DNA from: Candidatus Eisenbacteria bacterium | GTDB taxonomy: Bacteria; Eisenbacteria; RBG-16-71-46; JACRLI01 | Assembly: GCA_016235265.1 (NCBI GenBank) | Contig: JACRLI010000004.1 | Coordinates: forward strand, 1 to 64,000 | Length of the DNA stretch: 64,000 bases | Direction: 5' to 3' | Shown: one piece after another, positions 1 through 7,342 of the stretch | Layout of the letters: each line of letters starts with the position of its first letter | Position numbering within the stretch: the first letter of the stretch is position 1 | Position numbers and translations under genes: made by a program | The notes under the pieces: model-generated | What the model saw: the letters and a program-made list of their open reading frames with translations, nothing else | Told to the model about the DNA's origin: nothing | Database searches by the model: none

Positions 1-168
1 GCGGGGGGAGAAGGAGCGTTGGCAGTGCAAACACAGGTAGCGCTGGACGGGGCGTGGCTGGCAGTGTCTGGGGTGGAAGAAGCCGATCTTCTTGAATCGC
101 CAGCCGCTTGTGTGGCAATGGAATGGGCAGGACGGGTTGGGGCAGTGGGGCGGACGGAAGGTGGCCAT
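1..168 (-). CDS. Zinc-ribbon transposase-like protein, N-terminal fragment (partial)
   Basis: This reading frame starts at the ATG whose complement lies at 166-168 and stays open to base 1, so only the first 56 residues are in the window. It begins MATFRPPHCPNPSC and has Cys and His pairs spaced like a zinc ribbon (CPNPSCPFHCH, then RYLCLHCQRSF). This layout resembles the short zinc-finger N-terminus of IS1/InsA-like and related transposases, which recognise DNA ends. No inverted repeats or target duplication could be checked because the rest is outside the window. A regulatory zinc-ribbon protein is the alternative. The family call is from memory of the motif only. Confidence 0.5.
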   Translation of the reverse strand, partial: MATFRPPHCPNPSCPFHCHTSGWRFKKIGFFHPRHCQPRPVQRYLCLHCQRSFSPR

Positions 169-228
169 GCAGGGCCTACCCTGCAGGGTTCATGCTAGAC
201 ACATTCTTCGAAGCACAACCGAAGCCGG

Positions 229-254
229 AGGGGCGCGCCGCGGCGCGCCCCTTT
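229..254 (+). terminator. GC-rich hairpin with short T run
   Basis: Perfect 10-bp arms at 230-239 and 242-251 are followed by TTT on the plus strand. It lies between the left-edge fragment and the flavoprotein gene. It may be an intrinsic terminator for plus-strand readthrough, or the remains of an element end. The two-base loop is too short for an ideal terminator, so some inner pairs must open. Confidence 0.4.
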
Positions 255-279
255 CCGCGCCCGCCCCGCGCTTCCGCCC

Positions 280-288
280 TGCTAGAAT
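280..288 (+). promoter_or_regulatory. Extended -10 promoter of the flavoprotein gene
   Basis: TGC followed by TAGAAT (283-288) forms an extended -10 element. No good -35 is visible. The expected transcription start, about seven bases further on, coincides with the A of the ATG at 295, so the mRNA may be leaderless. Confidence 0.55.
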
Positions 289-294
289 CCTCCC

Positions 295-1548
295 ATGTCG
301 AATTCCCGCGGAGTCGTGGTGATCGGTGCCGGCGCCGCCGGCCTGATGTGCGCCATCACTGCCGCGCGCCGCGGCGCCGGCGTGACCCTGCTGGAGGGCA
401 TGCCCAAACCGGGTGCCAAGATCCTCGCCTCCGGCGGCAGCCGCTGCAATCTCACCCACGACGAGGTGTTCCCGGAAGACTACAACGGCGGCTCGCGCCG
501 CGTGGTGGCGCGGCTCCTGCGCGAATTCGACGCCCGCGCCACGCGCGAGTTCTTCGAGCGCCTGGGTGTGCCCACCAAGCTGGAGCCCACCGGCAAGATT
601 TTCCCCGTCTCCGACTCCGCCGTGACCGTGCGTGACGCGCTGTTGCGCGAGGCCGCCGACGCCGGCGTGGAACTGCGCTGCGGCGCACGCGTGGCCGCGC
701 TGGAGAAGGCCGCCGACGGCGGCTTCGGGATCCGCATGGAGGACGGCGCCGCGCTGTCCACACCGCGCGTGGCGCTGGCCACCGGCGGTCTCTCCTACCC
801 CGCCACCGGCAGCCGCGGCGACGGGCTGGCGTGGGCCACGGCACTTGGCCACACGCTGGTGCCCGCCGTGCCTGCGCTGGTCCCGCTCACCTCGCGCGAT
901 CCCGACGCCCGGGCGCTCTCCGGGCTCACCGTGGAAGCGGAATTGATCCTGCGCCGCGGCGAAGAGGGCCGCGAACTGGCCCGCGCCCGCGGCTCGTTCC
1001 TGTTCACGCACTTCGGCTACAGCGGCCCCGCCGCGCTGGACCTGAGCCGCCACTACCTCCGCGCCCGAGCCGGGGGCCCCGCCGCGGTGACGGCCGCGTG
1101 GCTCCCGGGCGCCACGTTCGAGCAGGCCGACACCGACCTGCAGGCAGCGAGAGAGAGCGAGCCGCGCCGCGCCGTGGAAAACCTCCTCGCCGGCATGCTC
1201 CCCCGCCGCCTGGCCGAAACCCTGACCGCCCGCGCGGGCCTCGCGCGCAGCGGACTGTCGCACTCCGTGCTGCTCTCCGAGCTGCGCCGCGAGCAACGCC
1301 AGGCCCTCGCCCGCCTCCTCACCGCCTGGCCCCTGGACGTGGACGGCACGCTGGGCTACGAGAAGGCCGAGGCCACCGCCGGCGGCGTGGCGCTCTCCGA
1401 AGTGAACCCGTCCACGATGGAATCCCGCAAGTGCCCCGGGCTGTTCCTGTGCGGGGAGGTGCTGGACGTGGACGGACGCCTGGGCGGCTACAACTTCCAG
1501 TGGGCATGGTCGAGCGGCTTCGTGGCGGGCCGGGGCGTCGCCACCTAG
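295..1548 (+). CDS. NAD(P)/FAD-dependent oxidoreductase, BaiN/HI0933 family
   Basis: This 417-residue flavoprotein has an N-terminal dinucleotide-binding motif (GAGAAG, residues 11-16) and the family signature GGSRCNLTH near residues 47-55. It ends in the conserved FLCGEVLDVDGRLGGYNFQWA block, in which the FAD-binding Rossmann fold is completed. Length fits the HI0933-like family, about 400 residues. Family members are poorly characterised cytosolic flavoproteins; BaiN was linked to bile-acid dehydroxylation, and the substrate here cannot be told. The ATG at 295 lies where transcription should start, so translation is probably leaderless. The next gene has its own promoter, so this one appears monocistronic. 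Confidence 0.9.
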   Translation: MSNSRGVVVIGAGAAGLMCAITAARRGAGVTLLEGMPKPGAKILASGGSRCNLTHDEVFPEDYNGGSRRVVARLLREFDARATREFFERLGVPTKLEPTGKIFPVSDSAVTVRDALLREAADAGVELRCGARVAALEKAADGGFGIRMEDGAALSTPRVALATGGLSYPATGSRGDGLAWATALGHTLVPAVPALVPLTSRDPDARALSGLTVEAELILRRGEEGRELARARGSFLFTHFGYSGPAALDLSRHYLRARAGGPAAVTAAWLPGATFEQADTDLQAARESEPRRAVENLLAGMLPRRLAETLTARAGLARSGLSHSVLLSELRREQRQALARLLTAWPLDVDGTLGYEKAEATAGGVALSEVNPSTMESRKCPGLFLCGEVLDVDGRLGGYNFQWAWSSGFVAGRGVAT

Positions 1549-1573
1549 GGCGGGCATGAACGCCCGCTGCACC

Positions 1574-1602
1574 TTGCCCGATCTCCCGCCCTGCGCTAGT
1601 GT
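1574..1602 (+). promoter_or_regulatory. Sigma70-type promoter of the EIIA-Ehr operon
   Basis: A TTGCCC -35 (1574-1579) and a TAGTGT -10 (1597-1602) are separated by 17 bp. The predicted start near 1609 lies downstream of the ATG at 1556 and upstream of the TTG at 1646. This supports TTG as the true start of the next gene. Confidence 0.6.
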
Positions 1603-1645
1603 GGCGGCATCATTTCACCGCACTCCAGCCACAGGACGTATAGCG

Positions 1646-2335
1646 TTGGAACTCTCGCTGGCCGATGCGGCCCGCATGCTGGCCCTGCCTGAACATACAC
1701 TCTACTGGTGGGCGCGACGGGGGGAAGCCCCGGCGTACCTGGTGGGCGACCGCTACCGGTTCAACGAGGTCGAACTGCTCGAGTGGGCCGCACGGCGCAG
1801 CCTCCCGGCGCGCCCCGCGGCCGGGCCGCGCGACCCCGACGCCGTCCAGTTGAAGCCCGCGCTGGAGCGCGGCGGTATTCACCGCGCCGTGCCCGGCGGT
1901 GACCGGGCCGCGGTGCTGCGCGCGGTGGTGGACCGTCTCCCGCTGCCGGATGACTCGCAGCGGCCCCTGCTCCTGGAACTCCTGCTCAGCCGCGAAGACC
2001 TGGGCGCCACCGCCATCGGCGGCGGCATCGCACTCCCACACCCGCGCCAGCCGGTGCTGCTGGGGCGCGGCGAGCCGCGCGCGGCGCTGGCGCTGCTGGA
2101 GCGGCAGGTGGACTTCGGAGCCCCGGACGGCGAACCGGTGCGCGCCCTGCTGGTGCTGATCTGCGCCAGCGTGCGCGCCCACCTGGCGCTGCTGCGTTCG
2201 GCGGCGCGCGCGTTCAGTGACGCCCCGTTGCGCTCCCTGGTGCTGGCGTCGGCGGGCGACGAGGAACTGCTCCAGCGGCTCGCCCAGGTGGAATCCGCCG
2301 ACGGCGCCCCGCCGGTGCCGGAGGCCGCGCCGTGA
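1646..2335 (+). CDS. HTH domain fused to PTS EIIA (PtsN-like) domain
   Basis: This 229-residue cytosolic protein joins two regulatory modules. Residues 1-50 form an excisionase/MerR-like helix-turn-helix (LSLADAARMLALPEHTLYWW). Residues ~70-215 form a fructose/nitrogen-type EIIA domain with the phosphorylatable His in the motif IALPHPR (His132 from this start). TTG at 1646 is chosen over the ATG at 1556 because a promoter lies between them, ACAGGACG precedes the TTG, and the protein then starts directly at the HTH. The stop overlaps the GTG of the next gene (GTGA), so the gene is coupled to the Ehr operon. A phosphorylation-responsive regulator of that operon is a reasonable inference; no PTS partner is in the window. 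Confidence 0.75.
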   Translation: MELSLADAARMLALPEHTLYWWARRGEAPAYLVGDRYRFNEVELLEWAARRSLPARPAAGPRDPDAVQLKPALERGGIHRAVPGGDRAAVLRAVVDRLPLPDDSQRPLLLELLLSREDLGATAIGGGIALPHPRQPVLLGRGEPRAALALLERQVDFGAPDGEPVRALLVLICASVRAHLALLRSAARAFSDAPLRSLVLASAGDEELLQRLAQVESADGAPPVPEAAP

Positions 2336-4332
2336 ACCTCTTCCTCGCCGCCCTGGCCTGCCTGGCCGCCGGGACCGTGCTGCCCGCGCTGCTCTACACG
2401 CGCCCCCGGACGGCGCTGGCCGTGGCGCTGGCGTGCGCGTGGGGCGGGGCCCTCCTGGGCCTGCCCCCGGCGGTGGCGGCGATGCTGGGCGCGCCCGCGC
2501 TCCAGGTCCCCGTCGGCTGGACCACGCCGCTGGGCGTGTTCACCATGGGGCTGGACCCGCTCTCGGGCTTCTTCCTCGTGCCGGTGCTGGTGGTCACCGC
2601 GCTGGCGGCGCTGGCCGGCCACCACCGCCTGACGAGTGACATCGGCAGCCGGCGGGCGGTGATGGCCGCGTGCTTCTTCAACGCCCTCACCGCGTCCATG
2701 GCCCTGGTGCTGGTGGCGCGCGACGCGGTGTTCTTCCTGGTGGGCTGGGAGCTGATGTCGCTCACCTCCTACTTCCTGGTCACCTACGAGGACGACTCCG
2801 CCGAAGTGCAGCGCGCGGGCTTCGTGTACCTGGTCGCGGCGCACGTGGGCGCGGCCTTCCTGCTGGTCTTCTTTACGCTGCTCGCCGGTCGCGCCGGCTC
2901 ATTCCTGTTCGACGCCTTCGCCGCGGCCGGCCCCTCGGTGCGGGAGCCGCTGCTGCTGCTTTCGCTGGCGCTGCTGGGATTCGGCACCAAGGCGGGGATC
3001 GCGCCGCTGCACGTGTGGCTGCCGCGCGCGCACCCGGCGGCTCCGGGGCACGTCTCGGCGGTGATGTCGGGCATCATGATCAAGATGGGCATCTACGGTC
3101 TGCTGCGGGCTCTCTCGTTCCTGGGCCCGCCCTCGCCCGGGTGGGGCTACGTGTTCCTGGCGCTCGGGGCGGTCTCGGCGATCGGCGGGGTGGTGTTCGC
3201 GCTGGCGCAGCAGGACCTCAAGCGCATGCTGGCGTACAGCAGCGTGGAGAACGTCGGCATCGTGTGCCTGGCCATCGGCGCCGCGCTGCTGGGGCGCGCC
3301 TACGGCAACGCCGCGCTGGCGGCGCTGGGCTTCGCGGGGGCGCTGCTGCACGTGTGGAACCACGCGGCGTTCAAGTCGCTGCTGTTCCTGGCGGCGGGCG
3401 AGACGGTGCATGCCACCGGCGAGCGCGACTTGAACAAGCTGGGCGGGCTGATGCGCCCGATGCCCTGGACGGGCGCGCTGTTCCTGGCCGGTTCGGTGGC
3501 CATCTGCGGCCTGCCGCCGTTCAACGGGTTCGTGAGCGAGTGGCTGATGTACTGGGGATTCTTCGCCGCGGGCCCGGCGCTGCCGGGGCAGCCGGCGGCG
3601 GTGTGCCTGGGCGCGGCGGTGGCGCTGGCGATGGTGGGCGCGCTGGCGGTGGCCTGCTTCGGCCGCGCGTTCGGCGTGGCGTTCCTGGGGCACCCGCGCT
3701 CCCGCACCCCCCTGCACCCGCACGAGGCCGACGCCGGCTCGCGCGCGGCCATGCTGGCCCTGGGGGCTGCCTGCGCGGCGCTCGGTGCGTTCCCGGCCCC
3801 GGCCTTGCGCGCCTGCCGGGCGGCGGTCGAGGGGCTCACACCGGGCCTGCCGTCGGCGCTGCCGGTGCTGGACGCGGCCGGCACCACCGCCGCGCGCGTG
3901 GGGGTGTTCGCCCTGGCGCTGGTGTGCGCGGCGGCGGCGCTGTTCGTGATGCGCGACCTGCTGCTGCGCGGGCGCGCCGTCTCGCGCGGCCCCACGTGGG
4001 GCTGCGGCTACGAGCGGCCCGCGCCGCGGATGCAGTACTCCGGAAGCTCGTTCGTGCAGCCGTTGCTGGAGCTGTTCCGCGACGTGGTGCCGCGACGGGT
4101 GAGCCGCGAGCCGGTGGAGGGGCTGTTCCCGGGCCGGGCCAGCCTCACGTCGCACCCGGTGGACCCCGCGGAACACCGCCTGTTCCGCCCCGCGTTCACC
4201 TCCCTGCCGGAGCTGCTGGCGCGATTCCGCTGGATGCAGCGGGTGCCGGTGCAGGCGCAGCTGCTCTACATCCTGGTGGGGTTGATCGCCCTGCTGGCGC
4301 TGGGACTCGGGGGCGTGCCGTGGGCACGCTGA
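2332..4332 (+). CDS. hyfB: Ehr/hydrogenase-4-like antiporter subunit HyfB (NuoL/N-type)
   Basis: This is a 666-residue, many-spanning inner-membrane subunit of the proton-conducting NuoL/Mrp family. Landmarks are Glu140 in GWELMSL, Lys220 in GFGTKAGIAPLHVWLP and Lys251 after the VSAVMSG segment, matching the buried charged residues of the ion channel. A soluble C-terminal stretch (GCGYERPAPRMQYSGSSF) is typical of HyfB. It starts at GTG 2332, overlapping the previous stop. It is first of six consecutive complex genes. By homology with complex I and Mrp it should translocate H+ or Na+; which ion cannot be read from sequence. Confidence 0.88.
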   Translation: MNLFLAALACLAAGTVLPALLYTRPRTALAVALACAWGGALLGLPPAVAAMLGAPALQVPVGWTTPLGVFTMGLDPLSGFFLVPVLVVTALAALAGHHRLTSDIGSRRAVMAACFFNALTASMALVLVARDAVFFLVGWELMSLTSYFLVTYEDDSAEVQRAGFVYLVAAHVGAAFLLVFFTLLAGRAGSFLFDAFAAAGPSVREPLLLLSLALLGFGTKAGIAPLHVWLPRAHPAAPGHVSAVMSGIMIKMGIYGLLRALSFLGPPSPGWGYVFLALGAVSAIGGVVFALAQQDLKRMLAYSSVENVGIVCLAIGAALLGRAYGNAALAALGFAGALLHVWNHAAFKSLLFLAAGETVHATGERDLNKLGGLMRPMPWTGALFLAGSVAICGLPPFNGFVSEWLMYWGFFAAGPALPGQPAAVCLGAAVALAMVGALAVACFGRAFGVAFLGHPRSRTPLHPHEADAGSRAAMLALGAACAALGAFPAPALRACRAAVEGLTPGLPSALPVLDAAGTTAARVGVFALALVCAAAALFVMRDLLLRGRAVSRGPTWGCGYERPAPRMQYSGSSFVQPLLELFRDVVPRRVSREPVEGLFPGRASLTSHPVDPAEHRLFRPAFTSLPELLARFRWMQRVPVQAQLLYILVGLIALLALGLGGVPWAR

Positions 4333-5237
4333 GCGCGCTGGCCCAGCTGGGGCTGCTGCTGGCGCTGGCCCCGCTCACGCAGGGCGTGGCGCAGCGGGTG
4401 AAGTCGTGGATGGCCGGCCGCCGCGGCCCCGCGCTGCTGCAGCCGTACCGGGACTTGTTGCGGCTGTTCCGCAAGGGAGCGGTGTACAGCACCACCGCCA
4501 CGTGGATCAGTCAAATGGCGCCGCCGGTGATCATGGCCGCAACGCTGGGGGCGTTCCTGTTCGTGCCGCTGGGCGCGCCGCGCGCGCCGCTGGCCTTCCC
4601 GGGCGACCTGGTGCTGTTCGCCTACCTGCTGGCGCTGGCGCGGTTCGCGCTCATCGCGCTGGCCATGGACGCCGGCTCGAGTTTCGAGGGCATGGGCGCC
4701 AGCCGCGAGGCGTGGATCGCCGCCATGGCCGAGCCGGCGCTGTTCCTCGCGCTGGGGGCGCTGGCGGTGATGTCCGGCGAGATCTCGCTCTCCGGCCTGC
4801 TGGCCAGCGGCAGCGGGGCGTCGCTGTACGGCGCGGGTCTCACCCGCGCCCTGGTGGCGGTGGCGCTCTGGCTGGTGCTGCTGGCGGAGACCAGCCGCAT
4901 GCCGGTGGACGACCCCGCCACGCACCTGGAGCTCACCATGGTGCACGAGGTGATGATCCTCGACGTGAGCGGCCCGGACCTGGCGCTGTGCGAGTATGCC
5001 AACGCGGTGAAGCTCTACGGGCTCTCGCTGCTGCTCTCGCAGGTGGTGGTGCCGCCGGGCGCGGGCTGGGGCGCGCACCTGCTGGCGCAGCTGGCGGGCG
5101 TGGGCGCGTGCGCGGCGCTGGTGGGGGTGACCGAATCGCTCACCGCGCGCGTGGCCATGCGCCGCGTGCCGCAGCTGCTCATCGGCGCCTCGGTGCTGGC
5201 GGGCGTGGCCCTGGTGGCCGCGCTGGGGGCGCGCTGA
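4320..5237 (+). CDS. hyfC: Ehr/hydrogenase-4-like subunit HyfC (NuoH-type membrane subunit)
   Basis: The 305-residue product is a NuoH/HyfC homologue with about eight membrane spans. GRRGPALLQPYRDLLRLFRK (33-52) is the cytoplasmic quinone-side loop of the family. ETSRMPVDDPATHLELTMVH (190-209) is its most conserved signature. The start is GTG at 4320, 13 bp inside the end of hyfB; an in-frame extension further upstream is only a GC-rich shadow. The subunit anchors the peripheral arm to the membrane arm and forms the quinone- or ferredoxin-coupled cavity in relatives. Confidence 0.88.
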   Translation: MGTLSALAQLGLLLALAPLTQGVAQRVKSWMAGRRGPALLQPYRDLLRLFRKGAVYSTTATWISQMAPPVIMAATLGAFLFVPLGAPRAPLAFPGDLVLFAYLLALARFALIALAMDAGSSFEGMGASREAWIAAMAEPALFLALGALAVMSGEISLSGLLASGSGASLYGAGLTRALVAVALWLVLLAETSRMPVDDPATHLELTMVHEVMILDVSGPDLALCEYANAVKLYGLSLLLSQVVVPPGAGWGAHLLAQLAGVGACAALVGVTESLTARVAMRRVPQLLIGASVLAGVALVAALGAR

Positions 5238-5238
5238 C

Positions 5239-5901
5239 ATGCACGCAGCCATGAACATGTCGCCCCCGGCCGACGCCCTGCTGCTGCTGGTGCTGCTCAT
5301 CGGCCTGTACATGCTGGACACCACCCGCCTGGCCAACTGCATCCGCGCCGGCGCGCTGCAGGCCGCCCTGATCGCGCCGCTGCCACTCATGCTGCACGCC
5401 GGCCAGGCGGGCCCGCACACGCTGCTGATCACGCTGGTGCCGCTGCTGCTCAAGTCCTTCGTGGTGCCGGCGTTCCTGTTCTGGACCGTGCGCGAGGCGC
5501 AGATCCGCCACGAGGTGGAGTTCCTGCTGGGGCCGCGCGCCACGCTGCTGGTGGCCGGGGCAGCGGTGGCCGGAGCGTTCGCCCTGTCCGAGCACGTGGC
5601 GCTGGGGGCCGCCGCGCACTCGCGGCTGCTGGGCCCGGTGGCGCTCTCCACGGTGTTCTTCGGAATGCTCATGCTGGTCACGCACACCCAGGCCATCTCG
5701 CAGGTGGTGGGCTACCTGGTGCTGGAGAACGGCGTACTGCTGTTCGGCCTGGCGCTCGCGGGCACCATGCCGTGGATGGTGGAGATGGGCATCCTGCTCG
5801 ACGTGTTCGTGGCGGTGTTCATCATGGGCATCTTCGTCAACCGCATCCAGACCACCTTCGAGGGCGGCGACCTGCCGGCCCGCGGGCCCGAGGACGACTG
5901 A
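5239..5901 (+). CDS. hyfE: Ehr/hydrogenase-4-like subunit HyfE (NuoK-like)
   Basis: A 220-residue hydrophobic protein with about six membrane helices and a short charged C-terminus (FEGGDLPARGPEDD). It matches HyfE, whose central part resembles NuoK/MrpC: the segment SQVVGYLVLENGVLLFGLAL carries the conserved Glu in a helix. The ATG lies one base after the hyfC stop; a second in-frame ATG follows at codon 5, and either could be used. It is part of the membrane arm. Confidence 0.82.
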   Translation: MHAAMNMSPPADALLLLVLLIGLYMLDTTRLANCIRAGALQAALIAPLPLMLHAGQAGPHTLLITLVPLLLKSFVVPAFLFWTVREAQIRHEVEFLLGPRATLLVAGAAVAGAFALSEHVALGAAAHSRLLGPVALSTVFFGMLMLVTHTQAISQVVGYLVLENGVLLFGLALAGTMPWMVEMGILLDVFVAVFIMGIFVNRIQTTFEGGDLPARGPEDD

Positions 5902-5902
5902 G

Positions 5903-7342
5903 ATGAACCTCTGGTTGCCGGTGGCCGGCCCCGCCGCGGTGGCGCTGGTGACGTACTTCGTGCGCGGCACCGCCGCACGGCGAGCGATGCTGGTGCTGGG
6001 CGCGGCCGGCAACCTGGCCGCGGCCCTGGTGGTGTGGCTGGCGCCGGGCTCGGCCCGGGGGGACGAGTTGTTGCGCGCCGACGCGCTGGGCACGCTGTTC
6101 CTGGTCATCACCGCGGCGCTGTTCCTGGCCGTCGCGGTCTACTGCACCGGCTACGCCGCCACCTCGGGCACGCCCGTCTCCCGCGCCCGCGCCGACCGCT
6201 GGCTCGCGCCGGGGCTGCTGCTCTCCGTGGCGTCCATGAACCTGGTGGTGCTGAGCCGTCACTTCGGCATCCTGTGGGTGGGCGTGGAGGCCACCACGCT
6301 GGCCACGGCCCCCCTGATCCACCACCTGCGCACGCCACGCTCGCTGGAAGCCACGTGGCGCTATCTGCTGCTGTGCTCCGTGGGCATCGCCCTGGCGCTG
6401 CTGGGCACCTTCGCGCTGGGCATGGCCGCGGGGCCGGGCGACGTCTCGTTCCGCGCGCTGCAACTGGAGCACCTGGTGGCCCGGGCCGTCTCGCTGGATG
6501 CCGGCTGGCTGAAGGCCGCGTTCGTGCTGATGCTGGTGGGCTACGGCACCAAGATGGGCCTGGCGCCCTTCCACACCTGGCTGCCGGACGCCCACGGCGA
6601 GGCGCCCGCGCCGGTCTCGGCGATGCTCTCGGGGGCGCTGCTCAACTGCGCGTTCCTGGCGGTGCTGCGCGGCTTCCAGGTGTGCGCCGCGGCGGGCCTG
6701 CTGCGCTTCGCCTCGGGCCTGCTGCTGGCGGTGGGGCTGCTGTCGCTGGCGGTGGGCGCGGTGTTCGTGGTGGGCCAGCGCGACTACAAGCGCATGCTGG
6801 CCTTCTCCAGCGTGGAGCACATGGGCGTGCTGGCCACCGGCGTGGGCCTGGGCGGCATCGGCGTGTACGGCGCGCTGTTCCACGCGGTGAACCACTCGGT
6901 GGCCAAGGCGCTGATGTTCCTGGTGGCGGGCAACCTGCTCACCGCCTATCGCTCGCGGCGCGCCGAGGACGTGCGCGGTGCGCTCACCGCCTCGCCGGTG
7001 GAGGGCGTGCTGTGGGTGTGCGGCTACTTCGCCGTCTCCGGAGTCCCGCCGTTCGGAACGTTCTTCAGCGAGTTCCTGATTTTGCAGGCGGGCCTTTCCG
7101 GCGGCCACGTGGCGGCCGGCGTGACCTACCTGGCGCTCCTGGTGATCGTGGCCGTGGGGATGGCGGCGGTGATCCTGCCGATGGTGCACGGGCAGCCCCG
7201 CGGCGAGGTGCGCAGGTCACTGGGGCCGTGGCGTCGCGTGGCCCCCGCGGCGTTCCTGCTGATCGCGGCCACGCTGGGCCTGTGGCTGCCGCCCGACCTG
7301 CACCGGCTGCTGGCCGACGCCGCGCGGAGCCTGGCGCCATGA
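5903..7342 (+). CDS. hyfF: Ehr/hydrogenase-4-like antiporter subunit HyfF (NuoN/M-type)
   Basis: A 479-residue second antiporter-like subunit. Glu129 (WVGVEATTL), Lys217 (GYGTKMGLAPFHTWLPDAHG) and the following VSAMLSG helix match the channel residues of NuoL/M/N proteins. Having two such subunits (with hyfB) implies at least two ion paths. It starts one base after hyfE ends and its stop overlaps the next ATG (ATGA), so translation is coupled. Confidence 0.86.
   Translation: MNLWLPVAGPAAVALVTYFVRGTAARRAMLVLGAAGNLAAALVVWLAPGSARGDELLRADALGTLFLVITAALFLAVAVYCTGYAATSGTPVSRARADRWLAPGLLLSVASMNLVVLSRHFGILWVGVEATTLATAPLIHHLRTPRSLEATWRYLLLCSVGIALALLGTFALGMAAGPGDVSFRALQLEHLVARAVSLDAGWLKAAFVLMLVGYGTKMGLAPFHTWLPDAHGEAPAPVSAMLSGALLNCAFLAVLRGFQVCAAAGLLRFASGLLLAVGLLSLAVGAVFVVGQRDYKRMLAFSSVEHMGVLATGVGLGGIGVYGALFHAVNHSVAKALMFLVAGNLLTAYRSRRAEDVRGALTASPVEGVLWVCGYFAVSGVPPFGTFFSEFLILQAGLSGGHVAAGVTYLALLVIVAVGMAAVILPMVHGQPRGEVRRSLGPWRRVAPAAFLLIAATLGLWLPPDLHRLLADAARSLAP

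Noticed and set aside
1556..1645. ATG start for the HTH-EIIA gene.
   Set aside because: A sigma70 promoter lies between it and TTG 1646, and the extra 30 residues lack similarity to the HTH.
2670..4319. In-frame upstream extension of the hyfC gene by more than 500 codons.
   Set aside because: It is a +1 shadow of hyfB. The GTG at 4320 gives the normal NuoH-family N-terminus.
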